This document shows, piece by piece, positions 9,218 to 18,195 of a stretch of 64,000 bases of DNA. How positions within the stretch are numbered: the stretch's first letter is position 1; each line of letters starts with the position of its first letter. The stretch comes from Calothrix sp. FI2-JRJ7 (GTDB taxonomy: Bacteria; Cyanobacteriota; Cyanobacteriia; Cyanobacteriales; Nostocaceae): positions 1 through 64,000 of the forward strand of contig JAHHGX010000012.1 of the NCBI GenBank assembly GCA_019359675.1, written 5' to 3'. The notes beneath the pieces were generated by a model. It was not told where the DNA came from. It was given only the letters and a program-made list of their open reading frames with translations, and searched no databases. A program made the position numbers and the translations under genes.

Positions 9218-10402
9218 ATGTTTACACCTATAGATATTATCAACGCGCGCGTACCTGGTTACAGTGATTTACAGATGTTATTGATAAACGAAGGTACAGT
9301 TCAAAGGATTTTACCAATGGGTACAATCTTCAAACGGGTACCACCAGATAATTTGCAAGTCGTGGACGTTAAAGGAGATTGGATTTCTCTGGGTGGTGTA
9401 GATTTACAAATTAACGGTGGTCTATGTTTAGCGTTTCCTGATTTAAGTGCCGATAATGTTCATGTACTGCCAAAAATATCTCAATTCTTATGGAATAACG
9501 GTGTAGATGGCTTTCTACCTACTTTAGTAACGACTTCGGTAGAAAATATCCAGCGTGCGTTAGCAGTAATTGCTGATTATATGAGTTGTAACAACGCCTT
9601 ACAACAAGCCCAAATTCTGGGTGTACATTTAGAAGGACCCTTTCTAAACTACCAAAAACGCGGCGCCCATCCTGCTGAATACTTGCTGCCTTTAACTATC
9701 GATGAAGTTAAACGAGTTTTAGGTGATTATGCTCACGTAGTAAAAGTTATCACGATAGCACCCGAACTAGACCCAACAGGCAAAGTAATTAAATATTTAC
9801 GTTCACAAAATATTACCGTTAGTCTTGGACACTCCCAAGCAACTTACGATAAAGCGCAACAAGCATTTGAATACGGCGCCACGATGGTAACACACGCATT
9901 TAACGCCATGCCACCCTTACATCACCGCGAACCTGGTTTATTAGGTGCAGCTATTACCAATAAAAATGTCATGTGTGGATTTATTGCTGATGGTCAGCAT
10001 GTCTCACCCATTATGCTAGATATACTTTTACGCGCAAGTAATTATGACAAGGGCCTATTTTTAGTTAGCGATGCATTGGCGCCTTTAGGATTTCCCGATG
10101 GTACTTACCCGTGGGATAGCCGCGAAATAGAAGTCAAAAATGGTACAGCTTTTTTAAAAGACGGTACTTTATCAGGAACAACACTCCCTTTACTAGTAGG
10201 AGTACAAAACTTAGTCAACTGGGGTATTTGTGATGTTGAGAAAGCAATTAATCTTGCAACAAAGGCGCCGCGCCAAGCAATAGGCTTAGAAAATACGATA
10301 TCTGGCACTGCTGTTACTAACCTTTTACGCTGGCATGTGGATGAAAAAAATGGTGAGGTAAGTTGGCAAAGGTTTGTTGATCCCCCGAATTTCGGGGGGT
10401 AG
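9218..10402 (+). CDS. nagA: N-acetylglucosamine-6-phosphate deacetylase
   Basis: 394 residues, amidohydrolase superfamily. It removes acetate from GlcNAc-6-phosphate, feeding amino-sugar recycling. Visible motifs in order are LQINGG (about 67-72), LEGPF (about 138-142, metal-binding Glu), GHSQATY (about 203), THAFNAM (about 224), GFIADGQH and the catalytic-Asp motif VSDALAP (about 282). The protein ends in DPPNFGG, encoded by a GC-rich hairpin that overlaps the stop codon. The very end may thus have been rewritten by insertion of a terminator-like palindrome. Divergent from purE and convergent with the HlyD gene, 6 bp away. Confidence 0.92.
   Translation: MFTPIDIINARVPGYSDLQMLLINEGTVQRILPMGTIFKRVPPDNLQVVDVKGDWISLGGVDLQINGGLCLAFPDLSADNVHVLPKISQFLWNNGVDGFLPTLVTTSVENIQRALAVIADYMSCNNALQQAQILGVHLEGPFLNYQKRGAHPAEYLLPLTIDEVKRVLGDYAHVVKVITIAPELDPTGKVIKYLRSQNITVSLGHSQATYDKAQQAFEYGATMVTHAFNAMPPLHHREPGLLGAAITNKNVMCGFIADGQHVSPIMLDILLRASNYDKGLFLVSDALAPLGFPDGTYPWDSREIEVKNGTAFLKDGTLSGTTLPLLVGVQNLVNWGICDVEKAINLATKAPRQAIGLENTISGTAVTNLLRWHVDEKNGEVSWQRFVDPPNFGG
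10382..10399. terminator. GC-rich hairpin at the nagA/HlyD convergent junction
   Basis: CCCCCGAA and TTCGGGGG form an 8-bp inverted repeat just before the nagA stop, with only six bases between the two convergent stop codons. It probably acts on both transcripts, though no clear U-tract follows. Confidence 0.55.
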
Positions 10403-10408
10403 GGGGGA

Positions 10409-11518
10409 TTATTTGCGTGTGCTAATTATGACATCAGCCGACATTCCAGGAGCAATTCGTGATTCAAAGCCTTTAATGCTATCGGGTTCAAACACGACTT
10501 TAACGGGAATGCGACGAGGGTTATTAGATTGGATATTGCCCAAACTATTATTCGTACTGTCAGGAGAAGGAGACGCGACAACAGTTGTTGGTGTAGAAGA
10601 CACACTTTCTACGGTTCCTTTAAATTTACGACTTGGAAAAGCAGCTATTTTAATTTCAGCTTTTTGTCCAGGCTGTATTCTTTCTAACTGGTTTTCTTTA
10701 AAGTTAGCAACCACCCAACGATTAGGCTGTACTATCTCGACAAGAGTTTGTCCGGGTTGTACTTGTTGACCAACACGGATATTAGTGTTTCCAATTGCAC
10801 CAGGAACCAGCGCGCTGACAGTGGCATAAGATAGCTTTAGTTCAGCTTGTTTAACTTCTGCTTGTCTTTGTGTGACTGTTGCCAATGCAGCTTTGTATTG
10901 CTGACGGTTGACTTCAACTTGTCTATTAAAAGTTTCTGCTGGTTTAGGAAGAACTAGCTTTGGCTGATTAGGGCTGGTGGGAGCGGAGTTAAGCGGTTCG
11001 GGTATAATCGTTGGTGGAACGTTATTGATGTTTTCTCGCGCGACTTCGGCTTGTTGCTTTGCCACATCGAGTGCAGCTCTTGCTTGTGCTAAACCTACTT
11101 GATACTCACGTGGGTCAAGTTTAACTAAAGTAGTTCCTGCTCCCACAGCTTGATTTTGTTTTACCGAGACTTCAGTTACTATCCCACCCACGCGAGATGT
11201 AACTGGGTAAATATCTGCACTTGTGTAAGCAACATCGGTTGTAAGGTGGAATCTGTTGAACTGTGTCCACCGATAGTAATAAACGCTTGATGCTGCTACT
11301 CCTGCTCCCAGCAATACACCAACAATTACTTTAGGCAATAGTCGGCGCCTTTTTGACCTGCGTCTTTCTCTTTGTTCTCTTTCTTCGATTGATTCTTCGA
11401 TGGGAGTAATAGCGGTAATATTACCCATATTATCCATTTCATGCTCATCATTCAGATTGACCGAATCATTGATTGGTTCTATCTGCTGGGTTTGCTGTGA
11501 AGTATTTACACTTTCCAT
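10409..11518 (-). CDS. HlyD/EmrA-type membrane-fusion (periplasmic adaptor) protein
   Basis: 369 residues. A charged cytosolic N-terminus rich in Glu and Arg (residues 1-60) precedes one transmembrane helix (VIVGVLLGAGVAASSVYYY). A biotinyl/lipoyl-like half-motif (ADIYPVTSRVGGIVTEVSV, KLDPREYQ), a helical hairpin with a Pro-rich insert (PPTIIPEPLNSAP), the second lipoyl half (VSALVPGAIG) and a beta-barrel region (VVANFKENQLERIQPGQ) follow. Adaptors of this type bridge an inner-membrane exporter and an outer-membrane channel. No MFS, ABC or TolC partner is next to it in this window, so the substrate is unknown. It is divergent from chlM across about 320 bp. Confidence 0.88.
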   Translation of the reverse strand: MESVNTSQQTQQIEPINDSVNLNDEHEMDNMGNITAITPIEESIEEREQRERRRSKRRRLLPKVIVGVLLGAGVAASSVYYYRWTQFNRFHLTTDVAYTSADIYPVTSRVGGIVTEVSVKQNQAVGAGTTLVKLDPREYQVGLAQARAALDVAKQQAEVARENINNVPPTIIPEPLNSAPTSPNQPKLVLPKPAETFNRQVEVNRQQYKAALATVTQRQAEVKQAELKLSYATVSALVPGAIGNTNIRVGQQVQPGQTLVEIVQPNRWVVANFKENQLERIQPGQKAEIKIAAFPSRKFKGTVESVSSTPTTVVASPSPDSTNNSLGNIQSNNPRRIPVKVVFEPDSIKGFESRIAPGMSADVIISTRK

Positions 11519-11842
11519 ATCGACCTACGCCTTGGTATCAATTTATATATCTATTTAAATAAGGATAGTAAACTCTTTAAGATAAAAGCTAGTCAAAAGT
11601 TTACCGAATCGAGTTTTGCCAAAATTGTTAAAGACCCCTTAACTACTAGTTTCAGTTGCTTAATACATCCTTCCGAAACAAATTAAAACAAATATAGACA
11701 TACTTATTCAACCACAAATGACCTAATATTGTTCCCCAGTTGCTGCGAAAGGTTTTTAGGCATACATTAGTTCTATCTCTTCCTCTGCTAGCCCTTCTCC
11801 TGCTACTCTAAACGATTGAGAAGGGTTGATTTATTTACTTAT
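11519..11842. other. Divergent intergenic region between the HlyD gene and chlM
   Basis: No gene recognised. It must carry the promoters of both divergent genes. The sequence is A+T-rich and I cannot assign specific boxes. Confidence 0.4.
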
Positions 11843-12526
11843 ATGAACGTAGCTGACGATAAAACGATTGTTAAAGATTATTTCAATTCCACAGGTTTTG
11901 ACCGCTGGAAGCGTATTTACGGTGATGGTGAAGTCAATAAAGTCCAGCTTGATATTCGCAACGGACACCAGCAAACAGTCGATAAAGTCATCAACTGGCT
12001 TCAAGCTGATGGTAATTTGGCTCAACTTTCCATCTGCGATGCTGGGTGCGGTGTTGGTAGTCTCAGTATCCCACTTGCCGAATCTGGAGCTAAAGTTTAT
12101 GCCAGCGATATTTCTGAGATGATGGTAGGGGAAGCATCTGAACGCGCCCAAAGCATTTTTGGCAATAATGATAATCCGAGTTTCGATGTGCAAGATTTAG
12201 CTGCTTTGAGCGGCAAATACCACACTGTAATTTGTCTTGATGTTCTTATTCACTACCCCGTAAATGAAGCATCAACAATGATATCGCATTTGTGTTCGCT
12301 TGCTGAGTCACGAATTATACTAAGTTTTGCTCCAAAAACTTTTGCATTAAGTTTGTTGAAGAAAATAGGTAGTTTTTTTCCAGGCGCCAGCAAAGCAACA
12401 AGAGCCTACCTTCACAGGGAAGCGGATGTAGTCAAGGTTTTGCAAGCGAACGGTTTTACAGTTAAGCGTTCATCTATGACAAAGACTCGATTTTACTTTT
12501 CACGGCTACTGGAAGCTACGCGATAA
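11843..12526 (+). CDS. chlM: Magnesium-protoporphyrin IX methyltransferase
   Basis: 227 residues from ATG 11843. The frame extends to TTG 11816, but family members start at this Met and continue with DDKTIVKDYFNSTGFDRW, which is highly conserved. The protein methylates the C13 propionate of Mg-protoporphyrin IX with S-adenosylmethionine in chlorophyll synthesis. The SAM motif I reads ICDAGCGVGSLSIPLAE (about 63-79), followed by VYASDIS as the acidic motif. CLDVLIHYP and SFAPKT are also typical. It is strong evidence for an oxygenic phototroph. It is transcribed apart from the HlyD gene and upstream of two unknown membrane proteins. Confidence 0.95.
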   Translation: MNVADDKTIVKDYFNSTGFDRWKRIYGDGEVNKVQLDIRNGHQQTVDKVINWLQADGNLAQLSICDAGCGVGSLSIPLAESGAKVYASDISEMMVGEASERAQSIFGNNDNPSFDVQDLAALSGKYHTVICLDVLIHYPVNEASTMISHLCSLAESRIILSFAPKTFALSLLKKIGSFFPGASKATRAYLHREADVVKVLQANGFTVKRSSMTKTRFYFSRLLEATR

Positions 12527-12572
12527 CTGAAGTTAAAATCGCGGCAAGATACACACATAATCTTCGCTGCGT

Positions 12573-12995
12573 ATGAAACTCCTCACAAAGTTTGCTGCTG
12601 GTTCGATGCTCTCGCTTGGATTTGTATTTCTCATGCTTTCTGTATCAGCTTTAGCTTCATTGCAAGATAAAGATAATAATTCTTTACAAAACCGTGACGC
12701 AAAAGATTCTGCAATTGGGTGTATTGCTTTAGGTGTTCCATTGGTTGCAGGTGGAGGATGGTTAATTTTGGGGTCACGGCGCCAAAATCGTAAACTGTTA
12801 TCTCAGCACCTCCAGTCAACTTTTTATAATTTGGTAGAGCTTGGAGAAGGGCGCATTTCCGTACTTAAGTTTGCCAAAGAAGCAAATATTACTGGCACAG
12901 AAGCAAAGCAGTACCTTGATAAGCAAGCAAAAGAGTTCAATGCGACCTTCGACCACGGGAAACAAGGCGGTATATACTATCACTTCCATATTTAG
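12573..12995 (+). CDS. Two-helix membrane protein of unknown function, paralogue 1
   Basis: 140 residues. There are two hydrophobic segments, about 9-30 (SMLSLGFVFLMLSVSALAS) and about 47-68 (AIGCIALGVPLVAGGGWLI). A soluble C-terminal domain of about 70 residues (LQSTFYNLVELGEGRISVL, then FAKEANITGTEAKQYLDKQ) resembles a small winged-helix-like unit and ends in IYYHFHI. The next gene, 13133-13627, is a clear paralogue with the same architecture and the same KEFNA(T/N)F motif. I know no characterised homologue. The membrane-anchored helix-turn-helix-like tail could sense or bind something, but that is inference. Confidence 0.7.
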   Translation: MKLLTKFAAGSMLSLGFVFLMLSVSALASLQDKDNNSLQNRDAKDSAIGCIALGVPLVAGGGWLILGSRRQNRKLLSQHLQSTFYNLVELGEGRISVLKFAKEANITGTEAKQYLDKQAKEFNATFDHGKQGGIYYHFHI

Positions 12996-13132
12996 CAAAT
13001 AAGGAAAAAGGGGAAAGGGTTCCACGTGTTCCTCTTTTCTCCTTCCCCCTTACCTTATTGATAAGAATTAGTGGAACATTAATGAAAGTGAAGTTAGAAT
13101 CGCACATGATGCTTCACATCTGAAACATAATT

Positions 13133-13627
13133 ATGAAGACTGCTGAAAAATTGGCTTCATTTTGGCTACTCACGCTTGGACTTATGTTCCTATCGATATC
13201 GGCTACAGCGATACTAGAAAAAAAAAGTACGGAGCAACCAGTATTTGCGCCCATCAATGATAATAATCCTGTTTATGAACTTCCCAATTCTAGTAGCTAC
13301 GCGCTAGTAGACAGTAGTTCCGCAGTTGCCGGAATTGTATTTGGGGTTCCTAGCTCAGTATTGGGTGGATGGTTAGCGCTTTCTTTATACCGACGTAACA
13401 AAGACGAGAAAAAAGCGCTTCAGCAGCAAACGACCGAGCGTTTACAGTCTATTTTTTACCGTATGGTGCAAGAAAACGACGGTAGAGTTACACTTTTAGG
13501 GTTTGCTATGCAGTCACAACTACCTCCAGCGACTGCAAAAGATTATTTAGACAATAGAGCCAAAGAATTTAACGCCAATTTTAAGATTAGTGAAGAAGGT
13601 TCTGTGTCTTACCTTTTTGATATTTAA
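13133..13627 (+). CDS. Two-helix membrane protein of unknown function, paralogue 2
   Basis: 164 residues, paralogue of the preceding gene. The first hydrophobic segment is about 8-28 (FWLLTLGLMFLSISATAIL) and the second about 62-83 (AVAGIVFGVPSSVLGGWLAL). Between them lies a longer polar loop rich in Asn and Ser. The C-terminal domain (LQSIFYRMVQENDGRVTLLG, PATAKDYLDNRAKEFNANF) aligns with that of paralogue 1 and ends in a similar aromatic strand, VSYLFDI. A tandem duplication is the simplest origin. The two copies have diverged mainly in the loop, which suggests different partners. Function unknown. Confidence 0.7.
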   Translation: MKTAEKLASFWLLTLGLMFLSISATAILEKKSTEQPVFAPINDNNPVYELPNSSSYALVDSSSAVAGIVFGVPSSVLGGWLALSLYRRNKDEKKALQQQTTERLQSIFYRMVQENDGRVTLLGFAMQSQLPPATAKDYLDNRAKEFNANFKISEEGSVSYLFDI

Positions 13628-13679
13628 GGGTGGGGTAAGCGAAAGCTTACCTTACATCTAGTGCGGGCAATATACATTT

Positions 13680-14081
13680 ATGAAACAAATATTTTTAACT
13701 ATCGCAGCATTACTAGGCGCCTCTGGAGTTGCAGCAGGCGCCTTTGGTACACATTCACTGCGAGGACAACTAAGTGAGCGCGCGTTAGAAATCTTTGAAG
13801 TTGGTACTCGTTACCAAATGTATCATGCGTTGGCACTGCTAGGCGTTGCCATATTATTGAACAATAATCTTCAACCCAATAAAGCCCTGATTGTGAGTGG
13901 CTGGCTATTTATTACAGGAATATTATTATTTTCAGGAAGTTTATATGCTCTTAGTTTAACAAATGCAGTAAGCCTAGGGATGATAACACCCCTAGGCGGC
14001 GCCGCTTTAATTGCGGGCTGGATAACTTTAGCTTTTTATAATGTAGAAAGTAAAGCGGAGTCCAAAGAGAAAAGCCAATAA
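13680..14081 (+). CDS. DUF423 family small membrane protein (YgdD-like)
   Basis: 133 residues with four predicted membrane helices. The opening AALLGASGVAAGAFGTHSL followed by GTRYQMYHALALLG is the DUF423 signature. Typical members are of about this length. The biochemical role of the family is not established to my knowledge. It is convergent with recA, 69 bp away. Confidence 0.88.
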   Translation: MKQIFLTIAALLGASGVAAGAFGTHSLRGQLSERALEIFEVGTRYQMYHALALLGVAILLNNNLQPNKALIVSGWLFITGILLFSGSLYALSLTNAVSLGMITPLGGAALIAGWITLAFYNVESKAESKEKSQ

Positions 14082-14087
14082 GTGTCA

Positions 14088-14121
14088 GATTCCGAATTTT
14101 AAAATAAAAATCAGGAATCTT
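14088..14121. terminator. Inverted repeat between DUF423 gene and recA
   Basis: AGATTCC and GGAATCT flank an A+T-rich centre; with the flanking T and A runs the arms extend to about 13 imperfect pairs. Its position between convergent genes suits a bidirectional terminator. Confidence 0.45.
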
Positions 14122-14150
14122 ACACGAGCGCACTCAGCACTCAGCACTTT

Positions 14151-15248
14151 TTACTCTTCTGGCTCTTCCATCTCTTCTTCATCTTCTTCTAACTCGTCTT
14201 CGGCAGTTTTGCGAACTGAGTTAGCAGAGACAACAGCGCCTTTTTCGAGTTTTTCTTTGACTAATTTCTTGAGTTGTTCGCTGACTTCGGGTTTCTCTTC
14301 CATGTACTTAATCGCATTATCGCGACCTTGGGAGATGTTTTCACCGTTGTAGCTGTACCAGGCACCTTTACGAGTCAAGATACCAGTTTCTTCAGCCAAG
14401 TCTACCAAACAACCAATAGTTGAAATACCTTTACCAAAGATAATGTCAAACTCGGCAATTCTAAAAGGAGGCGCCACTTTGTTTTTGGCAACTTTGACTT
14501 TAACTCTGTTACCAAACTCTTCAGCACCTTTCTTCAAGGTTTGAATCCGACGAATATCTAAACGTACCGATGCATAATACTTCAACGCATTACCACCAGT
14601 GGTAGTTTCAGGGTTGCCGTAACTAACACCAATTTTTTGACGCAACTGGTTGATGAAAATTACAGTACAACCAGATTTACCAATATTACCAGTGATTTTA
14701 CGTAGAGCTTGGCTCATCAAGCGTGCTTGTAAACCAACGTGAGCATCACCCATTTCACCTTCGATTTCTGCGCGGGGTACGAGTGCTGCTACCGAGTCAA
14801 TAACAACAATGTCTACCGCTGCCGAACGAACTAACTGGTCAACGATTTCTAACGCTGCTTCACCAGTATCAGGCTGAGAAATCAACAGATTTTCGATATC
14901 TACACCTAATGCTGCTGAGTAAGCAGGGTCAAGTGCGTGTTCAGCATCGACGTAAGCAGCAATGCCACCTTCTTTTTGCACTTCTGCAACCGCGTGTAGA
15001 GCTACTGTTGTTTTACCCGAACTTTCTGGTCCATAGATTTCGATAACCCGACCCTTGGGTAAACCACCACCCAACGCCAAATCCAAAGTTAAGGCGCCGC
15101 TAGAAATCGTTTCAACCTTCATTCGGTTGGCATCACCCAGACGCATTATTGTGCCTTTTCCAAAGGTCTTCTCAATCTGGCTAAGAACCATATTGAGAGC
15201 CTTTTGCTTGCCTGTGCTGTTGTCTTTTTCTTTATCTGCTGCTGCCAT
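14151..15248 (-). CDS. recA: DNA recombination/repair protein RecA
   Basis: 365 residues. RecA forms filaments on single-stranded DNA and drives strand exchange and the SOS response. The Walker A motif GPESSGKT is at 73-80. The Walker B block [12 protein letters not shown], loop L1 ([11 protein letters not shown]) and the L2/Gln switch region (INQLRQKIG) are intact. The C-terminus is strongly acidic, as in other RecA proteins, where it modulates DNA access. ATG start with an AGAGG ribosome site. No clear SOS box was recognised in the upstream 200 bp, but cyanobacterial LexA sites are divergent. Confidence 0.97.
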   Translation of the reverse strand: MAAADKEKDNSTGKQKALNMVLSQIEKTFGKGTIMRLGDANRMKVETISSGALTLDLALGGGLPKGRVIEIYGPESSGKTTVALHAVAEVQKEGGIAAYVDAEHALDPAYSAALGVDIENLLISQPDTGEAALEIVDQLVRSAAVDIVVIDSVAALVPRAEIEGEMGDAHVGLQARLMSQALRKITGNIGKSGCTVIFINQLRQKIGVSYGNPETTTGGNALKYYASVRLDIRRIQTLKKGAEEFGNRVKVKVAKNKVAPPFRIAEFDIIFGKGISTIGCLVDLAEETGILTRKGAWYSYNGENISQGRDNAIKYMEEKPEVSEQLKKLVKEKLEKGAVVSANSVRKTAEDELEEDEEEMEEPEE

Positions 15249-15507
15249 TAGAGCCTCTATCTTACTAAAAAACTATTGCTTAGATTTTGTGCTAATTTAA
15301 CTTGTTATTCTGGCGACCGTTTCTCTATGCGGAACATTTATACTATCTTACGCCAGAAAAATGCAAAATGGAATATGCTTTACAAAATTGTGACAATATC
15401 CTAACGCGATTTTATTCAGATGTAGGTAGTGCTTACTCACCATCACAAACAAAAAGATAAAAATTACATATTTTATCCGCAATATCACGTAAAAAAATTG
15501 AAAGTAG

Positions 15508-15565
15508 GGTGCGTGATGCCTAGAAAAATGAAAAATAGAATTACAATCAAGTAGCATCACGCACC
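15508..15565. repeat. GGTGCGTGATGC inverted repeat
   Basis: GGTGCGTGATGC and its exact complement GCATCACGCACC enclose an A+T-rich loop. The motif is the same as in the duplicated unit at 3437-3634, pointing to a dispersed palindromic repeat family. Confidence 0.85.
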
Positions 15566-15669
15566 ATTGATAATTTTTAACAAAACAACACATTAAAACA
15601 ACAACGTATTCTGGCGCCCAGACCAACCATATAAGAGCGTGCGTGTAGTAAAATCACCAATAGCCAGCA

Positions 15670-15694
15670 TTTTGACAACCACTGGTTGTCAAAA
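15670..15694. promoter_or_regulatory. 25-bp perfect palindrome upstream of xseA
   Basis: Arms TTTTGACAACCA and TGGTTGTCAAAA are separated by a single C. It ends 21 bp before the xseA ATG and is followed by AAATCTG. A near copy with arms TTGATAACCA and TGGTTAACAA, also followed by AAATCTG, lies at 18500-18526. It could be a repressor operator. A transcriptional role is inference. Confidence 0.5.
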
Positions 15695-15715
15695 AATCTG
15701 AAACGTAGAGGTTTC

Positions 15716-16951
15716 ATGACTTACAATCAAAACACCTTTGCCCCTGAAACAGCAGTATCAGTAGCAGGTCTAACCGAATATATCCAGCTACTTCTCGAAG
15801 AAAACGAAATTCTTCGTCAAATTTGGGTAGTTGGCGAAGTTTCCAGCGCAAATAATCACCGTGTTGGGTTATTTTTTACGCTAACTGACCCAGGTGGCGG
15901 CGCCTCAATAAAATGCGTAACATGGAAGACTCAAGTCGTAAAACTAGCACAAATACCCACACCTGGACAACAAGTAATAATTTTAGGCAGCATTCGTTTA
16001 TATCCAACACGCGGAGAATACCAACTCCAAGTGTGGCAAGTAATACCTGCTGGTGAAGGGTTACAAGCGATTCGATACAAACAGTTAAAAAATCGTTTAG
16101 CAGCAGAAGGATTATTCGACTCTGACCGCAAGCGCAATATTCCATCACATCCAAAAACAATTGCCGTAGTCTCCTCCCCCACAGCAGCAGCATGGGGAGA
16201 CATTCAAAAAACCTTGCGAAGTCGTTACCCTGGTTTACACGTTTTATTTTCCCCTGCAATTGTACAAGGGGATGAGGCGCCTGCTTCTATAGTTAACGCA
16301 ATTCGTCGAGTCGAAAAAGACGGACGTGCAGAAGTACTAATATTAGCACGTGGTGGTGGCGCCGTTGAGGAACTAGCTTGTTTTGATGACGAGCGGGTAG
16401 TAATGGCGGTAGCAAATTGTACAATCCCAGTAATTACAGGTATTGGACACCAACGAGATGAATCATTAGCTGATTTAGCAGCAGATTTGCGCGTCCACAC
16501 TCCCACCGCAGCAGCAGAACGTGTAGTACCATCTTTAGAAGACTTATATAATCAACATCAAGACCGCATTGAAGAATTAACAGCAGTAGTTAACTATGTA
16601 TATGAAACAGCAGCGAATAAACTGCAAAAAATGCGAAACCGTTTACAGCGGTTAAGTTTAGATAAACAAGTTAAACAAAGAATTGAAGCATTAAATTGGC
16701 GGAAAGAAAAATTATTACAAACTACATCACAAAAATTAATTTCCGAAAAGCAGCATGTCGAAATGTTACGGCAAAAACTGCAAACTTTAGACCCAAAGAA
16801 AGTATTACAGCGTGGTTATGCAGTGGTAAGAAAAGAAAATGGAGAAATCGCGCGCACAGCAAGCGACTTAAATATAGGAGACAAGTTACTTGTGTTATTG
16901 GGTGAAGGTCAGATAAAAGTAAAAGTAATACAAGTCAAAGAAGAATCTTAA
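15716..16951 (+). CDS. xseA: Exodeoxyribonuclease VII large subunit
   Basis: 411 residues from ATG 15716, which has a GAGG ribosome site at 15707-15710; the TTG start at 15686 lies inside the palindrome and is less likely. The N-terminal OB-fold (LTEYIQLLLEENEILRQIWVVGEVS) binds DNA. The catalytic domain carries the conserved stretches IAVVSSPTAAAWGDI, LILARGGGAVEELACFDDE and ITGIGHQRDESLADLAADLR. A coiled coil leads to the C-terminal strand RGYAVVR. With XseB it degrades single-stranded DNA from both ends. xseB follows after about 190 bp. Confidence 0.95.
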   Translation: MTYNQNTFAPETAVSVAGLTEYIQLLLEENEILRQIWVVGEVSSANNHRVGLFFTLTDPGGGASIKCVTWKTQVVKLAQIPTPGQQVIILGSIRLYPTRGEYQLQVWQVIPAGEGLQAIRYKQLKNRLAAEGLFDSDRKRNIPSHPKTIAVVSSPTAAAWGDIQKTLRSRYPGLHVLFSPAIVQGDEAPASIVNAIRRVEKDGRAEVLILARGGGAVEELACFDDERVVMAVANCTIPVITGIGHQRDESLADLAADLRVHTPTAAAERVVPSLEDLYNQHQDRIEELTAVVNYVYETAANKLQKMRNRLQRLSLDKQVKQRIEALNWRKEKLLQTTSQKLISEKQHVEMLRQKLQTLDPKKVLQRGYAVVRKENGEIARTASDLNIGDKLLVLLGEGQIKVKVIQVKEES

Positions 16952-17144
16952 CTTATTATGTCATGAGTCGTGAACGTTAACGCAGTTTTCCTGCTTTCTT
17001 AGCATCTCTAACCATGTCATGCTGAGGTACGAAGCATCTCTAATATTCATGTTTATTCAAAAGTCAGATTATAATTAAAATATTTTATATTGTATTTTAA
17101 GAAGATTATTTAACCACAAAGACACAAAGGACACAAAGAATAAA
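16952..17144. repeat. GTCATG(C)TGAG...AGCATCT dispersed repeats between xseA and xseB
   Basis: Two partial units (from about 16958 and 17012) share GTCATG, GAACGTTAACGCAGTTTTCC and AGCATCTCTAA with copies at 28238-28310 and 47378-47475. An A-rich ACCACAAAGACACAAAGG stretch follows at about 17112. This is a typical cyanobacterial intergenic repeat. It separates xseA from xseB. Confidence 0.7.
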
Positions 17145-17375
17145 ATGATTAAGGGTAAGAAGACAACAAGTGATGAGTTTAGCTATGAAGCGAAAGTAGT
17201 CGAAATTGATAGTATTATTGCCAGAATTGAAGCGGGAGAACTTGATTTAGCAGAAGTTTTTGAAAAGTTTGCTACTGCGGTACAATATCTAAAGGAGTGC
17301 GATAGTTTTTTACAAGCAAAACAGGAACAAGTAGATATACTTATAGAAACACTACAAGATGAGTCATCTGAATAA
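17145..17375 (+). CDS. xseB: Exodeoxyribonuclease VII small subunit
   Basis: 76 residues, the normal XseB size. The signature [20 protein letters not shown], followed by [21 protein letters not shown] and a C-terminal helix, is that of the small helical subunit that clamps the coiled coil of XseA. ATG start. It lies downstream of xseA on the same strand, separated by repeats, so cotranscription is likely but not certain. Confidence 0.93.
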   Translation: MIKGKKTTSDEFSYEAKVVEIDSIIARIEAGELDLAEVFEKFATAVQYLKECDSFLQAKQEQVDILIETLQDESSE

Positions 17376-17412
17376 CCCAACTAACCAATAAAACTTTAAG
17401 GAGTCATATTTT

Positions 17413-17982
17413 ATGACACTATCTATTGAATCAACCTCTATACTAACCCTGGAAGAATTCTTAAAGCTGCCAGAAACAGAACCTGCAAGCGAATATATTG
17501 ATGGGATAATCTACCAAAAACCTATGCCACAAGGAAAACATAGTCGAGTCCAAACACGTTTATCATCTGCCATTAACGAAGTTGGAGAAGCTAAAAAACT
17601 AGCTGTAGCGTTTACTGAACTGCGCTGTAATTTTGGCGGTAAATCTATAGTGCCAGATATTGCTGTATTTGAGTGGCAAAGAGTACCTCTTGATGCGAAT
17701 GGACAAATTGCTAATAGATTTGATATTCACCCTGACTGGATAATTGAAATTCTCTCTCCTGAACAATCCCCGAATAAAGTCATTCGTAAAATCACATTTG
17801 CAATACGAAACGGAGCAAAACTTGGTTGGTTGATGGACTGTGACGATGAATCAATAATGGTGTTTCAGCCAAATCAATTTCCTGACATCAAAGAAAAACA
17901 AGATATTTTACCCGTATTAGATGTTTTGGGTAATTGGCAGTTTACAGTAGCGGATGTGTTTAGTTGTCTGAGTTTGACTTAA
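17413..17982 (+). CDS. Uma2 family (DUF820) restriction-endonuclease-fold protein
   Basis: 189 residues. The Uma2 pattern is present: LTLEEFLKLPETEPASEYIDG, then IVPDIAVFEW and DWIIEILSPEQS. PDIAVF and EILSP hold the PD-(D/E)XK-type acidic residues, though the usual lysine of the ExK half is not evident by eye. AAGGAG ribosome site 9 bases before ATG. These proteins are greatly expanded in cyanobacteria and their role is unknown; nuclease activity is inferred from the fold. A second member is at 47498-48070. Confidence 0.88.
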   Translation: MTLSIESTSILTLEEFLKLPETEPASEYIDGIIYQKPMPQGKHSRVQTRLSSAINEVGEAKKLAVAFTELRCNFGGKSIVPDIAVFEWQRVPLDANGQIANRFDIHPDWIIEILSPEQSPNKVIRKITFAIRNGAKLGWLMDCDDESIMVFQPNQFPDIKEKQDILPVLDVLGNWQFTVADVFSCLSLT

Positions 17983-18053
17983 GCAACGTCCCAAACCCTT
18001 ATAAAATCGTTTGACTTTTTGCTAACTTGATTTTAAATGGACAAACGTAAGAA

Positions 18054-18170
18054 ATGAAATGTCAAGTTGAATCACAAAAATTTATTACGAGTAAAGATAT
18101 GCGAGTAAGCTGGTATTCTCAAGCCGAAGTTGTTACAACTGAACCTGAAATAGTCGAAGAGTTAATTTAA
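18054..18170 (+). CDS. Small hypothetical ORF, 38 residues
   Basis: ATG at 18054, stop TAA 18168-18170. The peptide starts MKCQVESQKF and ends EPEIVEELI. There is no strong ribosome site and no recognised homologue. It sits just before another small ORF at 18196 on the same strand. It could be a real small gene, the start of a decayed gene, or chance. Confidence 0.25.
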   Translation: MKCQVESQKFITSKDMRVSWYSQAEVVTTEPEIVEELI

Positions 18171-18195
18171 TTATCTAGAGAATAAGAAAGAAGTT

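Larger units (their letters stand above)
15249..15715. other. recA-xseA divergent intergenic region with repeats
   Basis: About 470 bp without a gene. It holds the GGTGCGTGATGC inverted repeat (15508-15565) and a 25-bp palindrome just before xseA (15670-15694). The recA promoter must lie at its left end. Confidence 0.6.

Noticed and set aside
15686-15715. Extended xseA start at TTG 15686
   Set aside because: It lies within the palindrome and lacks a ribosome site, whereas ATG 15716 has GAGG at proper distance.
16225-16506. Antisense frame within xseA
   Set aside because: It is a shadow of the GC-richer coding strand. Similar antisense frames in nagA, the VWA, clpR and carotenoid oxygenase genes were dismissed for the same reason.
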